Source of the DNA: Sinonovacula constricta | Lineage: Eukaryota > Mollusca > Bivalvia > Cardiida > Solecurtidae | Assembly: GCA_007844125.1 (NCBI GenBank) | Contig: CM017566.1 | Coordinates: forward strand, 58,036,970-58,100,969 | Length of the DNA stretch: 64,000 nucleotides | Reading direction: 5' to 3' | Shown here: piece by piece, positions 59,091-64,000 of the stretch | How positions within the stretch are numbered: the stretch's first letter is position 1 | Layout: the number at the start of each line of letters is the position of its first letter | Notes under the pieces: generated by a model | What the model saw: the letters and a program-made list of their open reading frames with translations, nothing else | The model's database searches: none | What the model was told of the DNA's origin: nothing | Program-made: the position numbers and the translations under genes

Positions 59091-60415
59091 GACAGCTTCT
59101 GACAGGATTTGACAACTCTGGATCTACACTTCTTGTCCATCATTTATGTGTGCTTGACAGGATGACAGTTGAAACCCCTGCCCAATAGTCCTGATATATT
59201 GATATGTCTAAGATATTTGATTTGCCTTCATAGACAAGGAGACAAGACAAAATATCTCACATGTATCATATTTATTAGATTTTCCTAAATAAGTTAACAA
59301 GTTAAATGACCTAAACTTAATAAGTATCAACAGACATTTTAAAGTCTAAGATGGTACATTGTTTCCTAAGCATCCAAAAATATACAAATTTACATAAGTA
59401 AAGTATATTTCTTTAAAACAAAAGGAAGCAATTTGTCGTTAAGATTTTAATAATATTGTCAAAGAAATTATTAGGCTTCACCTAGTTAGCTGACAATTTA
59501 TTGGATCTATCTTTTAACAACAAGATAAAATGTGAAATTTTAACAATTATTAGAACATTTCTAGGTACATTGAAAACAAATAAGATCTCAGAAAAACTAA
59601 CAAACAACACAGCAAAGAACACAGACACTACAATTGCATTTTAAACCAAAGGATACATAAAACAGCTTCCAGTGGATAAATTAATGTGATTTCATTGTTG
59701 AGAAAATCTAAAATAAAGCACATTAAAATCTCATTAGCAAGTTTGAGGGTGCATGCTCTTAAACAGTTGAGAAATATTTTTCCCCAACACAAACAATATG
59801 TTGAAAATTGAAACAGTATGGGCAAATAGCAAAGCAATCCATGGCAAGGTAAGTCCAAACCTGCTAAGCACAAACGGATCAAGCTTAGATAAACAGTGTA
59901 GATCCTGATCAGGCAGTTTCTGCCAGGAGCTGTCAGATCAAGATCTGCATTATCTGCTAAAGAGTCTATAAGAATATATTTTTCTACCTTTCCTTTAGAT
60001 AATTAGAAAATATCTTTGATACGTTATTCATAGTAGTAAAAGTAGCAAGTGAAGGGTGAAGGTAAGCTGTGTCTAGGCAGGCTGGATGATGAATCTCAAC
60101 CAGCTAGTCTATGTATCAAACCCCTAATGAGACGTGAAATAGGAAAAGGGTGAGAGTTATAATACAGTTTTCAGGGCAGGCAATGTGTTTGCAGGGACTG
60201 CAATATTTCGCAACAGTTATAACCAGCCATCAGATCTGCACCACCACACTGTATACCTCAGATAGATCACTCTACTGATAGCAATGGTGGAGAGGGAATG
60301 AGGCTTACATAGACTGATAGAGCAGAGATAGAGAGGGATCAGAGGGAATAGAAAGTAGCTAAAGACAACTGAAACCAAAACAACCAATGTAAGATGTGTA
60401 AGGGTTGTCACCTAA
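59091..60415. other. Non-coding stretch with dispersed repeat C fragments
   Basis: About 59091-59150 and 59885-59965 (GTGTAGATCCTGATCAGGCA, GTTTCTGCCAGGAGCTGTCA, GATCTGCATTATCTGC) are pieces of the GATCCTG family. No gene recognised. Confidence 0.5.
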
Positions 60416-60419
60416 CAGT

Positions 60420-60520
60420 GTCTGTGGTCCAATGGTTAAGGCAATAGATTCAGGAGAGTCCCAGGTTCAAACCTAAAACCTGGCATGAGATATTTGTCCT
60501 TAAGCAAGGTATGTTACAAG
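60420..60520 (+). mobile_element. V-SINE-like tRNA-derived element
   Basis: A-box-like GTGGTCCAATGGTTAAGGC, B-box-like CCCAGGTTCAAACC (60459-60472), then TTGTCCTTAAGCAAGGTATG. Box order and spacing fit a tRNA-derived head. It is related to the minus-strand fragment at 19.2 kb. It is not a functional tRNA, since no acceptor stem closes. Confidence 0.5.
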
Positions 60521-60525
60521 TGTAG

Positions 60526-60885
60526 CAATTTTACTGGTAGTTTGTTCACAGAGTCTCTATAGCTCAGATGCTAGAGAAACCTGCTGGTATGGGGGAGGTC
60601 TATTGTTCGAATACCAATGGAGGCTAACTTTTTCTGCTCCTAATATGTTTGGTGCTATGACCTATTGCAGTAGCCAGTTTGTATTGTGATATGCAACATT
60701 GCTGTGGAGTAGAACCAGGGATGAGATTCAGGATGAATCTCATTGTGTAGGGAGGGATGACTGTAGCAGTTTCACTGGTAGTTCATTCACAGAGCCTCTA
60801 TAGCTCATATGGTAAAGCGACCTGCTAGTATTGGGAGGTCTGTGGCTGGAATCCCAGTGATGGCTCACCTTTTCCACTCCCATTA
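60526..60885 (+). mobile_element. Tandem pair of tRNA-like SINE heads
   Basis: Two units about 242 bp apart each begin GTAGCA(A/G)TTT(T/C)ACTGGTAG, TTCACAGAG. They continue with a tRNA-like domain at 60551-60625 and 60792-60866: TCTATAGCTCAGATG (A-box), an ACCTGCT...GGGAGGTC arm, GTTCGAATACC (B-box) and a closing GGAGGCT. AGCCTC/GAGGCT can pair as an acceptor stem, but the anticodon loop is over-long. These are tRNA-derived SINE units, not genes. The link between them, ATGAGATTCAGGATGAATCT and CATTGTGTAGGGAGGGATGA, is the element tail. Confidence 0.6.
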
Positions 60886-61029
60886 CACAAACAATTGCTC
60901 CATGTATTTATTGTTCAAGTTACTGTGATAATGGTGTTTTGGTTGTTGGCCACTGTGTGTAGTTATGTTGGTTCTAGTGATAATGATAGTAGTTGTGCTA
61001 TTGGTTTTGAAAAGAGTAGTAATGGTATT

Positions 61030-61775
61030 GTGATGGTGTTGGCTATTGGTGGTGATGGTGTTGGCTGTTGGTGGCAATGATGCTGGCAGTTGGTGGTGAT
61101 GGTGTTGGCTGTTGGTGGTGATGGCTGTTGGTGGTGATGGTGTTGGCTGTTGGTGGTGATGGCTGTTGGTGGTGATGGTGATGGCTGTAGGTGGTGATGG
61201 TGTCGGCTGTTGGTGGTGATGGCTGTTGGTGGTGATGGCTGTTGGTGGTGATTGTGATGGCTGTAGGTGGTGATGGTGTTGGCTGTTCGTGGTGATGGCT
61301 GTTGGTGGTGATGGTGTTGGCTGTTGGTGGTTATGATGCTGGCAGTTGGTGGTGATGATGTTGGCTGTTGGTGGTGATGGCTGTTGGTGGTAATGGCTGT
61401 ATGTGGTGATGATGTTGGCTGTTGGTGGTGTTGGCTGTTGGTAGTGCTGGCTGTTGGTGGTGATGGCTGTTGGTGGTGATGATGTTGGCTGTTGGTGGTG
61501 TTGGCTGTTGGTGGTTATGATGCTGGCAGTTGGTGGTGATGATGTTGGTTGTTGGTGGTTATGATGCTGGCAGTTGGTGGTGATGATGTAGGCTGTTGGT
61601 GGTGATGGCTGTTGGTGGTAATGGCTGTATGTGGTGATGGTGTTGGCTGTTGGTGGTGATGGCTGTTGATGGTGATGGTGTTGGATGTTGGTGCTGATAG
61701 TGTTGTTTGTTGCTGATGATACTAGTGGTGTTGGTGGTGATGGCTGTGATGGTGTTGGTTATTGGTGGTATGGTG
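61030..61775. repeat. G/T-rich minisatellite (16- and 22-bp units)
   Basis: The 16-mer GGCTGTTGGTGGTGAT is iterated, alone or extended by GGTGTT. The plus strand is almost devoid of C apart from GGCT, giving strong strand asymmetry with many GG pairs. Variants GATGCTGGCAGTTGGTGG and GTAATGGCTGTATGTGG recur in the same order (61335-61400, 61520-61640), showing duplicated blocks. Confidence 0.95.
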
Positions 61776-62135
61776 GTTATCTCTTACCTATGGAAGATGG
61801 AGGTTATAATGTTGATGATTTGGTACTTGTAAGGTATGTGTTGTTGGTAGTAAATGGTGCAACAGTTAAGCATCTAAGATTCTATCTTACATATAATTCA
61901 TTAGTCATTATGGCAACATCCAGCTATTTTGGTGAAGGAAGACACAGAAAAAGGATGGATGGATGGATGGATGGGTGTACAGATGCATGGATGAATAAAC
62001 AGTGTCATTACCTTATGCCACTCTTGAGAGGCATGAGAAGACAGTGAACACATTATGTTAATTGTTCTAGATGGTTAGAATGGATGGGCTTGGTAATTAG
62101 AAAATAACATACCAGGTTGGTATTGCGCAATCTTT
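61776..62135. other. Non-coding stretch with (GGAT)n
   Basis: A GGATGGATGGATGGATGG tract lies at about 61955-61973. A 120-codon plus ORF (61685-62047) begins in the G/T array and runs through this tract, so it is composition-driven. Confidence 0.5.
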
Positions 62136-62138
62136 ATC

Positions 62139-62460
62139 ATGCAGCATGCAGCAAGAGACACACAAAAGAGACAAGGGGAGACACATTATCATTACAGAAG
62201 TGAACAAGAATGCACTCTTTTAAAAAATACAAGGTTCAAAAATACAGTCCTTGTGGGAGAAAGAAAAACAACAGAAATCACACATTCGGTAGCAATGCAT
62301 TACAGTGCAAGCAAAGGTTTTGGGACTGTCTGAAGTTATGTGGATATCTGTCGCAACAAAAGCGTAACCAATCTTTCTCTCGGCAGCCCTATCAGGAACA
62401 GTTGCAGCATCTTTCAAACTACAGGCCCCAGTACAGATGATTATGTGATTCCCTCAAGAT
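62139..62460 (+). other. ORF-bearing island, coding status unresolved
   Basis: Two overlapping plus ORFs of 64 and 76 codons are rich in K/R/Q/N, one including FWDCLKLCGYLSQQKRNQSF. An acceptor-like ATTATCATTACAG ends at about 62198. No paired donor or domain is recognised, and the minus strand is also open (65 codons). Confidence 0.15.
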
Positions 62461-63360
62461 GAGAGACAACAACAAAAGTTTCCCTCTCCTACCAGACTGT
62501 CTTCGTCTCCTTGTCTTTCCTCATCTCTCCTCATCCCCACCCCATCACCCTCATTCCTCACCCCCACCTACCCGTCTAGCACTACCCCTCTCTTTCTCTC
62601 TCTCTCTAAGACTTGCTTCTTTGCTGTCTCTGTCTTGTTATACTGTGGGTGATGTTTATAGCACTATCACCTAGCTTGTCTACCAGACAGAGTTTCTTTT
62701 TATTTGGAATGGCATTTTTTTGCTGTTGTTTTTCTTTGGTAGTAAGATGTTTTTTTTCTTTTGTAGTGGCATTGTTCTACCTGGTTCATTTTTTTTTCAT
62801 TCCTTTTCATACATCATATTCTTATGTATCTTTTTTTTCTCCATTCCAAAACATTTCAAATGATATGATTAGAAGTCAAAAGTAATTTATATGTACCTTT
62901 ACATTTTCAAGAAATTATAAATCAAAGTTATTTGTTCAATATAAAACATATAAATAAGTGATATATTATTATATGCAACTTTTCACCCTTTATAATCTGA
63001 CTGAGGTTTTTTGTGATACACACTTTGATAACTTCCTCGGCTCAATTTATGCACAAGCACCACAAAAAATTAATTTTAGTTTCTTTCAAAAATGGTTCTT
63101 GATCAATTGTTAATGTTGTGTAAGAAAATGTTTTTTAAAAAATGAAAGAAGAAAACAGTATTAATATTATTACAAAGGTGAACATATTTACTTGTTTTTA
63201 GCAGATGGTATATGGACTCAAATTAATTATGACACTGGTAAAATTTTTCAGGGTTTTGGGGGTTTCAAAAACTCTGTTAAGACTAATTAACCTGCAACAT
63301 TTTATGAGTACCCCATACTTAATTTAACTAACATCTTCTTACATATATGTATGAAATGGT
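62461..63360. other. Pyrimidine-rich then A/T-rich stretch
   Basis: From about 62475 to 62850 the plus strand is C/T- then T-rich (CTCTCTTTCTCTCTCTCT at about 62588), giving S/L/F-rich ORFs by composition. The rest is A/T-rich with nothing identified. Confidence 0.6.
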
Positions 63361-63400
63361 GCCTTAAATCGTACTGCTAGAGTCTCAGCAGCAAATGGTG
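63361..63400 (+). mobile_element. Fragment of the 49-bp/GATCC repeat family
   Basis: GTACTGCTAGAGTCTCAGCA then GCAAATGGTG matches the unit of the 58.5-kb array (ATACTGCTAAGGCTCAGCAG, CAAATAGTG). It directly abuts the 89-bp array. Confidence 0.5.
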
Positions 63401-64000
63401 CATCAATTCTATGACAGTCTTTTCTGCCATGTGATCAATATTTTATCAAAAATGTTGATTATTGATCTCAAGAAATATATTGGGTGTATCATCAATTCTA
63501 TGACAGTCTTTTCTGCCATGTGATCAATATTTTATCAAAAATGTTGATTATTGATCTCAAGAAATATATTGGGTGTATCATCAATTCTATGACAGTCTTT
63601 TCTGCCATGTGATCAATATTTTATCAAAAATGTTGATTATTGATCTCAAGAAATATATTGGGTGTATCATCAATTCTATGACAGTCTTTTCTGCCATGTG
63701 ATCAATATTTTATCAAAAATGTTGATTATTGATCTCAAGAAACATATTGGGTGGATCATCAATTCTATGACAGTCTTTTCTGCCATGTGATCAATATTTT
63801 ACCAAGAATGTTGATAATTGATCTCAAGAAACATATTGGGTGTATCATCAATTCTATGACAGTCTTTTCTGCCATGTGATCAATATTTTATCAAGAATGT
63901 TGATAATTGATCTCAAGAAACATATTGGGTGGATCATCAATTCTATGACGATCTTTTCTGCCATGTGATCAATATTTTACCAAGAATGTTAATAATTGAT
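63401..64000. repeat. Minisatellite, 89-bp unit, cut by window end
   Basis: Units start at 63401, 63490, 63579, 63668, 63757, 63846 and 63935 (last one partial). The unit is CATCAATTCTATGACAGTCT, TTTCTGCCATGTGATCAATA, TTTTATCAAAAATGTTGATT, ATTGATCTCAAGAAATATAT, TGGGTGTAT. Units 1-3 are identical; units 4-7 gain the same few substitutions (AAACATATT, ACCAAGAATG, GATAATTG). The array continues beyond the window. Confidence 0.97.

Noticed and set aside
60551..60866. Functional tRNA genes
   Set aside because: A- and B-boxes are present, but the anticodon arm is over-long and mismatched, and the sequence continues into a SINE tail. These are tRNA-derived retroelements.
61685..62047. 120-codon plus ORF
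   Set aside because: It starts inside the G/T minisatellite and passes through a (GGAT)n tract. No independent coding support.

Overview
The window looks like non-coding DNA from an animal nuclear genome, most likely a bivalve mollusc. It is strongly A/T-rich, has no long open reading frame outside tandem arrays, and has no recognisable rRNA or tRNA gene. The bivalve assignment rests on my recollection of dispersed modules common in clam and mussel genomes: blocks built on GGGCATAACTTTGTCAAAA, blocks with TGTGGCCTCTAGAGTGTTC, and blocks ending in AGCTCACC(T)...AGGTGAGCT. It also rests on tRNA-derived SINEs. No database search was possible. The window is probably intergenic or lies within a large intron.

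Its dominant feature is an unusual density of minisatellites. About sixteen separate arrays, with units of 16 to 89 bp, cover roughly a fifth of the window. Left part: 21-bp array (0.8-1.3 kb), 40-bp triplicate (3.3 kb), 62-bp array (6.8-8.2 kb), 43-bp array (14.6-15.1 kb), then a 17-bp and a 28-bp array almost back to back (19.8-21.9 kb). Middle: 60-bp (31.8-32.3 kb), 40-bp (34.7-35.2 kb), 42-bp (39.4-40.0 kb) and 28-bp (41.3-41.6 kb). Right part: a 3.75-kb compound array of related 39/38/41-bp units (49.9-53.6 kb), a 350-bp dispersed-module array (54.6-56.0 kb), a 48-bp array with 29-bp deletion derivatives (56.1-58.0 kb), a 49-bp array (58.5-59.1 kb), a G/T-rich array (61.0-61.8 kb) and an 89-bp array cut by the window end (63.4-64.0 kb).

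Between the arrays lie interspersed repeats. One SINE family has five copies sharing a TTCTACCCAGACAT core. There is a second V-SINE-like family, a tandem tRNA-like SINE pair, a hairpin-headed element whose head has been amplified into an array, and a 139-bp near-perfect fold-back element at 4.46-4.60 kb.

All long ORFs are by-products of array units whose length is a multiple of 3 or which lack stops. A few less A/T-rich islands (13.6, 15.2-15.8, 36.9-37.2, 38.9-39.1, 48.8-49.1, 62.2 kb) carry short ORFs on both strands. They could be small exons or conserved regulatory DNA, and I cannot decide which. Candidate regulatory clusters include a promoter-like X-box/CCAAT/ZNF143/YY1 group at 15.76-15.81 kb, nested TAATTA palindromes at 24.4 kb, and a 12-bp CACGTG palindrome at 4.15 kb. 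No gene set working together can be described; the interest here is repeat biology.
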